A stretch of DNA of 64,000 bases from the NCBI GenBank assembly GCA_030066855.1, contig JASJAU010000012.1, positions 60,001 to 124,000 of the forward strand, given 5' to 3'. The notes under the pieces are model-generated. The model had not been told where the DNA came from and did no database searches. It saw only the letters and a list, made by a program, of their open reading frames with translations. Numbering within the stretch: position 1 is the stretch's first letter; each line of letters begins with the position of its first letter. This document shows, in pieces, positions 41,506 to 49,714 of this stretch. A program made the translations under genes and the position numbers. This DNA is from Paracoccaceae bacterium. Its GTDB lineage: Bacteria > Pseudomonadota > Alphaproteobacteria > Rhodobacterales > Rhodobacteraceae.

Positions 41506-42117
41506 ATGCCGCGACGGAATGCCGAAATGGCGGACCGGATTCTGGATGCCGCGCGAAGAATTGTGCGGGAGAATGGTCCTGACAAGCTGACCTTCGACGC
41601 GGTCGCGGGTCGGATCGGCGTGTCGAAACAGGCCGTCATCTACTGGTTCCCGAACAAGGCGCGTCTGGTTGAGGGGCTGGCGCGTCCGGCGCTCGAATCC
41701 GAGGCCGCGACCGGCATGGGCGCGCTCTCAGCAGTGGCGGATCCGGATGCGGCTGTGCGGGCCTTCGTGCAGGCGCTCGCGGTCTTCCACACCGCCGATC
41801 TCGACCGGTTCCGCCTGATGTACGTCACGCCGCAGATCGGGCAGAGGCCGGGGCGTGAGGGCGAGATGATCTCGACGCTCGGCCGCATCCACCCGGCGAC
41901 GAACGAGATGTACGACGCGCTGGCCGGTCGGCTGGTGGCGAGCGGCCGATACCTGCGTCTGAACGACGCTCGGCGCGCCGCCGTCGCGATCCACACGGCG
42001 CTTCTGGGGCTCCTTCTCAGGATGGCCATGGCCGACACGCTGAAAGCGCAGCTCCGCCACCGCGAGGACGCGTTGATCGATGCTCTGATCGACGTGATCG
42101 CCCCGAAAGCCGCCTAA
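41506..42117 (+). CDS. TetR-family transcriptional regulator
   Basis: This is a 203-residue regulator. The HTH region reads RILDAARRIVRENGPDKLTF and DAVAGRIGVSKQAVIYWFPNK, standard for the family, followed by a helical ligand-binding domain that is not diagnostic. Its start is ATG 41506; the frame upstream is not convincing. An inverted repeat about 75 bases upstream may be its operator. Target genes may include gnd downstream or genes elsewhere. Confidence 0.87.
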   Translation: MPRRNAEMADRILDAARRIVRENGPDKLTFDAVAGRIGVSKQAVIYWFPNKARLVEGLARPALESEAATGMGALSAVADPDAAVRAFVQALAVFHTADLDRFRLMYVTPQIGQRPGREGEMISTLGRIHPATNEMYDALAGRLVASGRYLRLNDARRAAVAIHTALLGLLLRMAMADTLKAQLRHREDALIDALIDVIAPKAA

Positions 42118-42174
42118 CACCTTGCGCCCGGCGCCCGGCTGCCTAGCTTGTGAGAAAGCGAGGCGGGAGGCGGC

Positions 42175-43572
42175 ATGGCGCGAATCGGAGTTGTTGGGCT
42201 TGGCACGATGGGCGCGGCGCTTGCGCTCAATATCGCGGACAGCGGATTTGATGTGGCGGTCTACAACCGCTCGGAGGGCGCCACCAACGATCTGATGGCG
42301 GGCGCCGGGGGGTTGGCGGAGCGGCTGATCCCGGCCAAAACGCTGGAAGAGCTGGTCGCCGCCATAGAGCCGCCGCGCAGCATCCTGATCATGGTCAAGG
42401 CCGGAGACCCGGTGGACAGCGTGATCGCGTCGCTGACGCCGCTTCTGGATAAGGGTGATCTGATCATCGACGGCGGCAACGCCGACTTCAACGACACCCG
42501 GAGGCGGACGGAAGCATTGACGAGCGAAGGTCTCGGCTATCTCGGCGTGGGCGTGTCCGGCGGCGAGGAGGGCGCGCGGCACGGCCCTTCGATCATGGTT
42601 GGCGGGACCGAGGAAACCTATCGCGGTATCGAAGACATCATCGAGGCGATTGCGGCCAAGTTCAAAGGCGCGCCCTGCGCGGCTTGGCTGGGGCCAGACG
42701 GAGCGGGGCATTTCGTCAAGACGGTCCACAATGGCATCGAATATGCCGACATGCAGTTTATCGCCGAGGTCTACGGGCTCCTTCGCGCCGAGGGGCGGCC
42801 CTTGGACAAGATGGCGAAGATGTTCGCGGAGTGGAACGGTGGGCCGCTTCATTCCTATTTGATTGAGATCACAGCGGAAATTCTAGCGGCGGCGGACAAG
42901 GACACTGGCAAACCCGTGGTCGACGTCATCCTCGACCAGGCGGGCCAGAAGGGCACCGGGCGCTGGACTGTGATTGCAGCTCTGAAGCTCGGTCAATCAG
43001 CGACGGCTATTGAAAGCGCGGTCGCGGCGCGGTCCTGGTCGGCGGACAAGGCGGCGCGGGAGGCGGCGGAGGCGGCCTACCCGAACGCCAAGGTGGCGCT
43101 TTCGACGCTTCTGGACACGGATCTGGAGCTAGCGCTCCTTGGCGCGCGGATCATCGGCTACGGACAGGGGTTCGCGCTGCTTGGCGCGGCGTCGGAGGCG
43201 TTCGATTGGAACCTCGATCTGCAGAAGATCGCCGAGATCTGGCGCGCCGGGTGCATCATCCGATCTTCTCTTCTGGACGAGATCATGATGGCGGCGGATG
43301 AAGGCCTGCCGCATGGGCAGCTTATCCTGTCGCCGGTCATCCAACCGCATCTGAAGGAAGCCGTTCCAGCGCTTCGCCGTGTGACGGCGGCGGCGGTGCA
43401 AGCGGGCGTGCCAGTCCCTGCTTTCGCGGCGGCGCTGTCATACTTCGACACCTTCCGGCGCGGGCGCGGCACGGCGGATCTGATTCAGGCGCAGCGCGAC
43501 TTCTTCGGGCGGCACGGGTTCGAACGGGTCGATCGCGAGGGAACGGATTTCCACGGGCCGTGGGCCGGCTGA
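42175..43572 (+). CDS. gnd: 6-phosphogluconate dehydrogenase, decarboxylating
   Basis: This 465-residue enzyme of the pentose-phosphate pathway converts 6-phosphogluconate to ribulose 5-phosphate, CO2 and reduced cofactor. The Rossmann segment is IGVVGLGTMGAALALNIADSG. The catalytic region reads HFVKTVHNGIEYADMQ with the catalytic Lys, and DQAGQKGTGRWTVIAALKLG is the substrate-binding part. The length is standard for the 470-residue form. Confidence 0.95.
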   Translation: MARIGVVGLGTMGAALALNIADSGFDVAVYNRSEGATNDLMAGAGGLAERLIPAKTLEELVAAIEPPRSILIMVKAGDPVDSVIASLTPLLDKGDLIIDGGNADFNDTRRRTEALTSEGLGYLGVGVSGGEEGARHGPSIMVGGTEETYRGIEDIIEAIAAKFKGAPCAAWLGPDGAGHFVKTVHNGIEYADMQFIAEVYGLLRAEGRPLDKMAKMFAEWNGGPLHSYLIEITAEILAAADKDTGKPVVDVILDQAGQKGTGRWTVIAALKLGQSATAIESAVAARSWSADKAAREAAEAAYPNAKVALSTLLDTDLELALLGARIIGYGQGFALLGAASEAFDWNLDLQKIAEIWRAGCIIRSSLLDEIMMAADEGLPHGQLILSPVIQPHLKEAVPALRRVTAAAVQAGVPVPAFAAALSYFDTFRRGRGTADLIQAQRDFFGRHGFERVDREGTDFHGPWAG

Positions 43573-43636
43573 TTTCACCTTGCCGGTCTCAGGAAATGGT
43601 CCTACACGGGCGCCCTCCTTAGACGGGTCGAGCGAA

Positions 43637-44422
43637 ATGCAGGGCAGCGCCAATCTGAACGTGATGATCAAGGCCGCGCGGCGGGCCGGGCGGAGCCTTG
43701 TGAAGGATTTCCGCGAGGTCGAGAACCTGCAGGTTTCATCCAAGGGCGCGGGCGATTTCGTGAGCCGGGCGGACATCGCCGCCGAGGAGATCATCCGCAG
43801 CGAGCTGATGGAGGCGCGTCCGAACTATGGCTGGGTTGCCGAGGAGAGCGACGCGGTCGACGGCAAGGACCCGACGCGGCGCTGGATCGTCGACCCGCTG
43901 GACGGGACCACGAACTTCCTGCACGGGCTGCCGCATTGGGCGGTTTCCATCGCGCTGGAACACAAGGGCGAGGTCGTTTCCGCCGTCGTGTTCGATGCCG
44001 CGAAGGACGAGTTGTTCGTTGCCGAAAAGGGGCAGGGCGCCTGGCTGAACCAGACGCGTCTGCGGGTTTCGGACCGACGGAAGATGATCGAGTCGGTCTT
44101 CGCGACGGGCATTCCCTTCGCCACGCGTCCCGATTTGCCGGCCACTTTGCAGGAGCTCGCGAGGCTCATGCCCCAGACCGCCGGCGTCCGGCGCTGGGGC
44201 GCGGCGGCGATCGACCTCGCTTATGTCGCGGCGGGGCGCTACGAGGGGTTCTGGGAGCGGTCGCTCAACGCCTGGGATCTGGCGGCCGGCGTCCTGTTGG
44301 TGCGCGAGGCCGGCGGGCTGGTCGAGAGTCTGGGCGGCGGAAATCCGCTGGTTGATGGTGACATTGTTTGCGCGAACGCTGAAATCTTCGAGATCTTCGC
44401 CAAGACCATTCGAAACGGTTAA
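43637..44422 (+). CDS. Inositol monophosphatase family protein
   Basis: This 261-residue Mg-dependent phosphatase has the metal motifs WIVDPLDGTTNFLHGLP (two Asp ligands) and NAWDLAAGVLLVREAGG (C-terminal Asp). It also has AEESDAVDGKD upstream, with the Glu ligand. In proteobacteria such SuhB-like proteins can dephosphorylate inositol phosphates and also bind transcription complexes. Start ATG 43637 follows GACGGGTCGAGCGAA; the frame upstream is probably not translated. Confidence 0.92.
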   Translation: MQGSANLNVMIKAARRAGRSLVKDFREVENLQVSSKGAGDFVSRADIAAEEIIRSELMEARPNYGWVAEESDAVDGKDPTRRWIVDPLDGTTNFLHGLPHWAVSIALEHKGEVVSAVVFDAAKDELFVAEKGQGAWLNQTRLRVSDRRKMIESVFATGIPFATRPDLPATLQELARLMPQTAGVRRWGAAAIDLAYVAAGRYEGFWERSLNAWDLAAGVLLVREAGGLVESLGGGNPLVDGDIVCANAEIFEIFAKTIRNG

Positions 44423-44467
44423 CAATCGCGCCCAGATTTCGCCCATTTCATTGGGGAATCATAGCGC

Positions 44468-44638
44468 ATGCTTGCCCCTCGCACTTTTCTGACCGATGAG
44501 ACCGGGAGCGCCTCTGCCTTTGGCGTGTCGCTCGCCCTTGTCGCGCTCCTGAGCGCGATGTTCCTGAAGCCGCTGCCCGAGCATCAAACGACGCTGGAAG
44601 ACGGTCTTGGACCGAAGGTGCTCGTCCAGCGGCTCTGA
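44468..44638 (+). CDS. Small 56-residue protein with one membrane segment
   Basis: ATG 44468 opens a 56-residue frame (MLAPRTFLTDETGSASAFGV...) that contains the hydrophobic span VSLALVALLSAMFL and a hydrophilic end DGLGPKVLVQRL. I do not recognise it. It lies between the phosphatase and the MaoC gene. Coding status is uncertain. Confidence 0.35.
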   Translation: MLAPRTFLTDETGSASAFGVSLALVALLSAMFLKPLPEHQTTLEDGLGPKVLVQRL

Positions 44639-44741
44639 GAGGCCTGCGACACAGTTTCCGCTTGTTTGTTCTGCAGCCGCGAAGTAATTAAATTTCGCGA
44701 TAACGCGTAAATGCGTCAGAAAGTTGCTGGAAGGAACGGGT

Positions 44742-45185
44742 ATGTTGGACAACCAACCCCGCGGAACGATTGTTATCGAAGACCTCGAGATCGGGATGAT
44801 CCGGTCTCTGGTGAAAGAGGTCACCGACCTGGATATCGAGCTTTTCGCGCAGGTCTCGACCGACCGGAACCCGGTGCATCTGGATGACGCCTATGCAATG
44901 GATACGATCTTCGATGGCCGGATCGCGCATGGCATGCTAACCGCCGGGCTGATCTCGGCGGTGATCGGCGAGCAGCTTCCGGGACATGGGACAGTTTATC
45001 TGGGCCAGTCGCTCAGGTTTCTCGGACCTGTCCGTCCGGGTGATTTCGTGACGGCCGAGGTCGAGGTGATGGAGATCGACTATGCCAAGCGGCGGGTCAA
45101 GCTTGACACCCGCTGTCTGGTGGACGGCAAGCCCGTGCTCAAGGGCGATGCGCTGGTTCTGGCGCCTTCGGCCAAGTTCGACTGA
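44742..45185 (+). CDS. MaoC-family dehydratase
   Basis: This 147-residue hot-dog-fold protein has the (R)-specific enoyl-CoA hydratase signature STDRNPVHLDDAYAM with the catalytic Asp and His, followed by GRIAHGMLTAGLISAVIG. It would hydrate enoyl-CoA in (R) orientation, linking beta-oxidation to PHA synthesis, or act in a related pathway. ATG 44742 follows GGAAGGAACGGG; a TTG further upstream gives only six more residues. It lies directly before ribF. Confidence 0.88.
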   Translation: MLDNQPRGTIVIEDLEIGMIRSLVKEVTDLDIELFAQVSTDRNPVHLDDAYAMDTIFDGRIAHGMLTAGLISAVIGEQLPGHGTVYLGQSLRFLGPVRPGDFVTAEVEVMEIDYAKRRVKLDTRCLVDGKPVLKGDALVLAPSAKFD

Positions 45186-45224
45186 GGGTTGAAGGCCCCG
45201 CGCCGGGGCGCTACGCCGCTTTTC

Positions 45225-46163
45225 ATGCGGATCCATCGCGACACCAGCTACATTGATGACGCCGACCGGGGCGCCAGCGCGGCCATCGGTAACTTTGACG
45301 GCGTGCATTTGGGGCATCAGGCGGTGCTGCGCGTCGCGGCCGAGGCGGCGGACGCGCCCTTGGGCGTCGTCACCTTCGAGCCGCATCCGCGCGAGTTCTT
45401 CGCCCCGGACGCGCCGCCTTTCCGTCTAATGAACGCCGAGGCCAAGGCGCACCGGTTGGAAAGTCTAGGCGTGGCACACCTTTACGAACTTGCGTTCAAC
45501 GACCGCCTTTCCGCTCTGACAGCGGAAGAATTCGCGCGAGACGTTCTGGCCGGGACGCTCGGGTTGAAACACGTGACCGTTGGTGCGGATTTTCGGTTCG
45601 GCAAGGGACGCCAAGGAAATGCCGAGGTTTTGCAGGCCTTTGGACGCGAGTTCGGGTTTGGCGTGACGGTCGCTGACCTAGTGGACGCTGGCGGCGAAGA
45701 GGTGAGCTCCACCCGCATTCGCGATTCGCTGAGCGACGGGCGGCCCGAGGACGCAGCGGCGATGCTTGGCCATCTTCACCGGATCGAGGGCGAGGTGACG
45801 CGCGGGGCGCAGCGCGGGCGCGACCTTGGCTATCCGACGGCAAATCTTTCAATTAGCGGTCTGCATCCGCCGAAGTTCGGGGTTTACGCGGTCAAGGCGC
45901 GGGTTCTGACGGGTGAGAACGCCGGAGAATATGACGGCGTGGCGTCCCTTGGCGTGCGGCCGATGTTTGGGGAGAACCTGCCGAACCTCGAGACCTTCGT
46001 GTTCGATTTCTCCGGCGACCTCTATGGCGCGCATCTGTCAATCGCGCTGGTCGCGTTCCTCCGACCCGAGGCTGTGTTCGAGAGCGTCGAGTCGCTCATC
46101 ACCCAGATGGATGCCGACAGCGCGAGGGCGCGGGAGATACTGGCGCGATCCTCCTCGCAATGA
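45225..46163 (+). CDS. ribF: Bifunctional riboflavin kinase/FAD synthetase
   Basis: This 312-residue enzyme makes FMN and FAD. The N-terminal nucleotidyltransferase has AIGNFDGVHLGHQAVL and VTVGADFRFGKGRQGNAE, and the C-terminal kinase has GRDLGYPTANLSI and YDGVASLGVRPMFG. ATG 45225 is the family start. It is followed without a gap by the YcgN-like gene (ATGA overlap at 46160). Confidence 0.94.
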   Translation: MRIHRDTSYIDDADRGASAAIGNFDGVHLGHQAVLRVAAEAADAPLGVVTFEPHPREFFAPDAPPFRLMNAEAKAHRLESLGVAHLYELAFNDRLSALTAEEFARDVLAGTLGLKHVTVGADFRFGKGRQGNAEVLQAFGREFGFGVTVADLVDAGGEEVSSTRIRDSLSDGRPEDAAAMLGHLHRIEGEVTRGAQRGRDLGYPTANLSISGLHPPKFGVYAVKARVLTGENAGEYDGVASLGVRPMFGENLPNLETFVFDFSGDLYGAHLSIALVAFLRPEAVFESVESLITQMDADSARAREILARSSSQ

Positions 46164-46630
46164 GCAAAGACCCGATCGACCGTGAGGGCCTGCGCGACCG
46201 TTATTGGGAGCGGGTGCCCTTGAAGAACCTCACGCCGAAAGAGTGGGAGGCGCTTTGCGACGGTTGCGGCAAGTGCTGCCTGAACAAGCTGGAAGACCCG
46301 GAGACCAACGAGGTCGCCTTCACACGCGTCGCCTGCCGTCTGCTCGACGGTGAATCCTGCCGCTGCGCCCAGTACGACATCCGCAAGCAATTCGTGCCCG
46401 ATTGCGTCCATCTGACGCCGCAGACCCTTGCCGACATCGCCTATTGGATGCCGAGAACGTGCGCTTACCGTCTTCTACACGAAGGCAAACCGCTCTATGA
46501 CTGGCACCCGCTGATCTCGGGCACCGCCGAGACCGTGCATGGGGCCGGAATCTCGGTCAAAGGCTGGACCGTGCCGGAGTTCGAGGTGCATGAGGACGAC
46601 TGGGAAGATCACATTATCGAGGACCTCTGA
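46160..46630 (+). CDS. YcgN-family cysteine-cluster protein
   Basis: This 156-residue protein has four or more spaced cysteines (CDGCGKCCLNKLEDPET, ACRLLDGESCRCAQYD, PDCVHL) matching the UPF0260/YcgN family, which is thought to bind a metal or Fe-S cluster. Its role is unknown. It overlaps ribF (ATGA) and its stop overlaps the ATG of the threonine aldolase (TGATG), so all three genes are coupled. Confidence 0.88.
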   Translation: MSKDPIDREGLRDRYWERVPLKNLTPKEWEALCDGCGKCCLNKLEDPETNEVAFTRVACRLLDGESCRCAQYDIRKQFVPDCVHLTPQTLADIAYWMPRTCAYRLLHEGKPLYDWHPLISGTAETVHGAGISVKGWTVPEFEVHEDDWEDHIIEDL

Positions 46631-47673
46631 TGTTTTTCGCCTCTGACAACGCCGGGCCGGTGCATCCCAAAGTGATGGAGGCGCTGTCCGCCGCCAATGA
46701 GGGCTGGGCGGGCGCCTATGGTGTGGACCCGGTGACTAAGCGGGCGATCGAAAAGGTCCGCACGGCGTTTGAGGCGCCGGAGGCGGCGGTCTGGTTCGTG
46801 CCAACCGGGTCGTCGGCCAATTCGCTGATCCTGGCCGCCATGGCGCAGCCCTGGGACGCGATATATTGCAGCCCGTCCGCGCATATCTTCACCGACGAGT
46901 GCAACGCGCCGGAGTTTTTCATCGGCGGGGCCAAGCTGATGCGGGTGGGGGACCGCGAGGACCGGATCACGGCAGAGGCTCTGGAGGCGGAGCTGGAGAG
47001 CTGGCCACGCGACGTCCACACGCCGCAGCACGGGCCGGTGTCGATCACGCAGGTGACGGAGAAAGGGACGCTCTACCAGCCTGACGAGATCCGGGCGATC
47101 TCGGACGTGGCGAAAGCGCAGGGCATGAAGCTCCACATGGACGGGGCGCGGTTCGCGAACGCCTGCTCGGCACTCGGCATCTCGGCGGCGGAGATGTCGT
47201 GGCGGTCAGGCGTCGACGCGGTGAGCTTTGGCGGCACAAAGAACGGATTGATGGCGGTCGAGGCGGTGGTGATCTTCGATCCGGCGCTGGCTGAGACGTT
47301 TGAGCTCAGGCGGAAGCGCGCCGGGCATCTCTTCTCAAAGCATCGGTATCTGGCGGCCCAGATGGACGCCTATCTGACCGACGGGCTATGGCTCGAGATG
47401 GCGGCGGCGGCGAACCGGGCGTCGGCGCGGCTGGCCGACGGGCTGCGCAACGTCCCCGGCGCGGCGTTCTGGTGGGAGCCGGGGGCGAACATGATCTTCG
47501 CCGAGTTTCCCCGCGCCGCGCACCGACGCGCGATGGAGGCCGGCGCGGTTTATAGCCTTTGGAACGGGGGTTTGGACGGCGATCCTGATGAGAGCGTAGG
47601 GTGCCGTCTGGTCTGCGACTGGTCGATGCCCGACGAGCGCGTTGACCGCTTTTTGGATTTGATCGCCGGGTAG
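46630..47673 (+). CDS. Low-specificity L-threonine aldolase family protein
   Basis: This 347-residue PLP enzyme of the threonine-aldolase type has the PLP Lys in SFGGTKNGLMAVEAV (about residue 204), LHMDGARFANACSALG, and the N-terminal FFASDNAGPVHPKVMEAL. It cleaves L-threonine or L-allo-threonine to glycine and acetaldehyde. It is translationally coupled to the YcgN-like gene. It converges with the thioesterase gene across five bases. Confidence 0.92.
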   Translation: MFFASDNAGPVHPKVMEALSAANEGWAGAYGVDPVTKRAIEKVRTAFEAPEAAVWFVPTGSSANSLILAAMAQPWDAIYCSPSAHIFTDECNAPEFFIGGAKLMRVGDREDRITAEALEAELESWPRDVHTPQHGPVSITQVTEKGTLYQPDEIRAISDVAKAQGMKLHMDGARFANACSALGISAAEMSWRSGVDAVSFGGTKNGLMAVEAVVIFDPALAETFELRRKRAGHLFSKHRYLAAQMDAYLTDGLWLEMAAAANRASARLADGLRNVPGAAFWWEPGANMIFAEFPRAAHRRAMEAGAVYSLWNGGLDGDPDESVGCRLVCDWSMPDERVDRFLDLIAG

Positions 47674-47677
47674 GACC

Positions 47678-48157
47678 TCAGAGTCCGACCCTTTCGGGCC
47701 GGTCGCGTTCGAGGATCCGCGCCACTGCCTCGGATTTGTGCGGACGGCGGGTCTTGCCGTCGGCCTCAAGGCTCACAACCACGCAATCACCCGTGGCGCG
47801 AAGCGTGCCGCCCGCGTGGATCGCGTAGTGCATGATCAGGCTCGAGGTTTTCAGAAGCGTCGTCTTCGCCGTGACGATGTAGCTCTCGTTCTGGAACATC
47901 GGCAGAAGGAAATCGGCCGAGAGGGCGCGGACGACAAGCTGCGGGTCGGCATCGGTGCCCGAGTATTCGGTCAGCCCGTAGTCCTGCACATAGGTGACGC
48001 GGATCGTCTCGAACCATTTGAGGAAGGTCACATTGTTCACATGGTCGAGCTTGTCGAGCTCGTAGAAGCGCACCTTGTCGCCATACCCGTATGGCCAGCC
48101 GGGCACACCGGCGGCGGTGAGCGCGTCTTCATCTAGAGCGGTGAGGTAGTCTGTCAT
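47678..48157 (-). CDS. Acyl-CoA thioesterase, 4HBT hot-dog family
   Basis: This 159-residue protein has the YbgC/4HBT-like beginning VRFYELDKLDHVNNVTFLKWFE, with a conserved Asp-His pair, and LVVRALSADFLLPMFQNE, as in 4-hydroxybenzoyl-CoA thioesterase-like proteins. It would hydrolyse an acyl-CoA; the substrate is not known. ATG 48157 is preferred over the longer frame because homologues start MTDYLTAL-like. Confidence 0.85.
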   Translation of the reverse strand: MTDYLTALDEDALTAAGVPGWPYGYGDKVRFYELDKLDHVNNVTFLKWFETIRVTYVQDYGLTEYSGTDADPQLVVRALSADFLLPMFQNESYIVTAKTTLLKTSSLIMHYAIHAGGTLRATGDCVVVSLEADGKTRRPHKSEAVARILERDRPERVGL

Positions 48158-48325
48158 GTCGCGAGGATTAGCGGGCGCCCGCGGTCCTGTCATGCGGAAA
48201 CGAGGCGGAGCCGATCGCAAAGCCCTCGACACGCGGCGAGGGTGATTGTGAACGGCAAAAGCGCGTGGTGCCGTGTTTCACGCCCTGAACGTGGGCTGAT
48301 ACCAGGATTTCGGGCAATGTCAATT

Positions 48326-48399
48326 TGGAGCGGGTAGCGGGAATCGAACCCGCGCGTTCAGCTTGGGAAGCTGACAGGCTACCATTACATCATACCCGC
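48326..48399 (-). tRNA. tRNA-Gly (anticodon CCC)
   Basis: The reverse complement begins GCGGGTA and ends TACCCGC with U discriminator and encoded CCA. The anticodon stem is TCAGC/GCTGA with loop TTCCCAA, giving anticodon CCC, and the T arm contains GTTCGATTC. It reads the glycine codon GGG. Confidence 0.95.
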
Positions 48400-48637
48400 A
48401 AGCCGCTGTTCATTAACGGACTTACCTTTCAGGCTTCAGCGAGTTCTCCATTCGCGAAACTCGAAAGAAACCATCTATCAACACCCGATTGTTAGGCTCA
48501 AAGTGGCTTGACTTCAACCAGACGGAAGCGTGGCGAGCAACCTGACGAGATCGCAAGACCTTTTCCGAAAGCCGGTAGGGAAGCACCTAACCACAAGCTG
48601 AGCCGATCTTTCCAAATGCGTCGCGCAGGCATTGAAC

Positions 48638-48928
48638 ATGCAGACGGAATCGCTTCAAACGCCGACGCACTCAGGGCTGCTTCTGAGGCGTTTGGAGCCA
48701 TTGAGGCTAGGCAGTCTAGAGGCGGTAAGGGCTTTGCCCGTGATGGTGCAGCAATACGTGCCCATTCTCGCGCAGAAGCGGCTTCTGGCGATGCAAGTCG
48801 GCGACGCGCGCTGGGCCAATGTCTGGCTGCCGCTTGGACCTTTGAGCAGGGAGCAGGGATTGAAGCTCGCCGAGCAGCAGTGCACGGAGATCGGCTTGAA
48901 AACGGCCAGGGCGCATGCGGAGACGTAG
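48638..48928 (+). CDS. Possible small hypothetical protein
   Basis: A 96-residue frame, MQTESLQTPTHSGLLLRRLE..., with a plausible end VGDARWANVWLPLGPLSREQ and IGLKTARAHAET. No family is recognised, no strong ribosome-binding site is seen, and frames on the other strand are equally long. I list it as a candidate because its composition reads like protein in the second half. It may be part of the surrounding decayed region. Confidence 0.3.
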   Translation: MQTESLQTPTHSGLLLRRLEPLRLGSLEAVRALPVMVQQYVPILAQKRLLAMQVGDARWANVWLPLGPLSREQGLKLAEQQCTEIGLKTARAHAET

Positions 48929-48973
48929 CAAGGAAATGCCGGCGAGTGACGCCAAAAAATACTCGCGATGCGA

Positions 48974-49168
48974 TCAACCAGCGTTCTTGGCGGTTTCGAC
49001 GATCTCTTCCGTGTGTTCGCCAAGCTCCTGAAGGTCTGGCGCGGGAATGCCGTATTCATCAGCAAACTTGATCGGCAGCCCGATGTGGAGATTTCCATCT
49101 TCGTCCCGGACCAGCATCTGCCGCGCCTCGGCCTGCTGGCTGTGGAACGCTTCATGCAGGTTCAACAT
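48974..49168 (-). pseudogene. CaiB/BaiF CoA-transferase C-terminal remnant
   Basis: The minus frame reads MLNLHEAFHSQQAEARQMLV, then GNLHIGLPIKFADEYG and LGEHTEEIVETA, which matches the last part of family-III CoA-transferases (SPIKFADxP and LGEHTxEVL are the usual ending). The other two thirds of the roughly 400-residue enzyme are missing. Upstream on the same strand only E/R-rich antisense-looking sequence follows. It is a gene fossil left after deletion. Confidence 0.55.
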
Positions 49169-49714
49169 GGGCGCCTGTCGGTCCTGGGCTTTCTGCTTTC
49201 CGGCCTTTTCGGTTCGGCACCGTTCTTCGCGTTCAACTACTAGTTCGTCTTCGTTTTCCCGGTCTTCACCGATTGGATGATGCCGTATTTCGCGGGCAAC
49301 ATCGGGATTCCGGCGACCTCCCTGATTAGCGCCCGGCAGCGATGCCGGGAGCGCGATCTTCCGGATGAGGCGGTGCGCCTTCGAATGCGATGCGCTTGAG
49401 GCGGTCACCCGACAGATCGGGCCAGACGATCAGCGGCGCGAGCAACTGCCTGCTTTCAACGCAAGCCTTCACGGTAGGCCGCGCAAGGCCGCCTGTCAGG
49501 ATCGACAAGCGCTAGCCTGTTGAGCCGCATGCGAAAATGGCGCGCCCGCTTTGCTGCGATTCCGTCCGGACACCCCAACCGCAAGCCAGGAGCCCGTGAG
49601 CTTCACGCCGCCGCGCTCGCCGCTAGCGGTTCCGAAGCGCGCCAGCCCCGGTCTTCCGCGCCTCTTACTGGCCGCTCTCGGGGTTGCTCCGTAGCTTGAG
49701 GTGAGCGAGACTGT

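Larger units (their letters stand above)
48400..49714. other. Decayed stretch between tRNA-Gly and the BMP-type ABC operon
   Basis: Apart from the CoA-transferase remnant and one weak small ORF this 1.3 kb holds no intact gene. On the plus strand around 49170-49330 a hydrophobic reading (VLGFLLSGLFGSAPFFAFNY, TAG at 49241, then FVFVFPVFTDWMMPYFAG) looks like a membrane-protein fragment with a stop. On the minus strand 49326-49508 there is an unassigned frame, LTGGLARPTVKACVESRQLL. This pattern fits accumulated deletions next to a tRNA gene. Confidence 0.55.
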
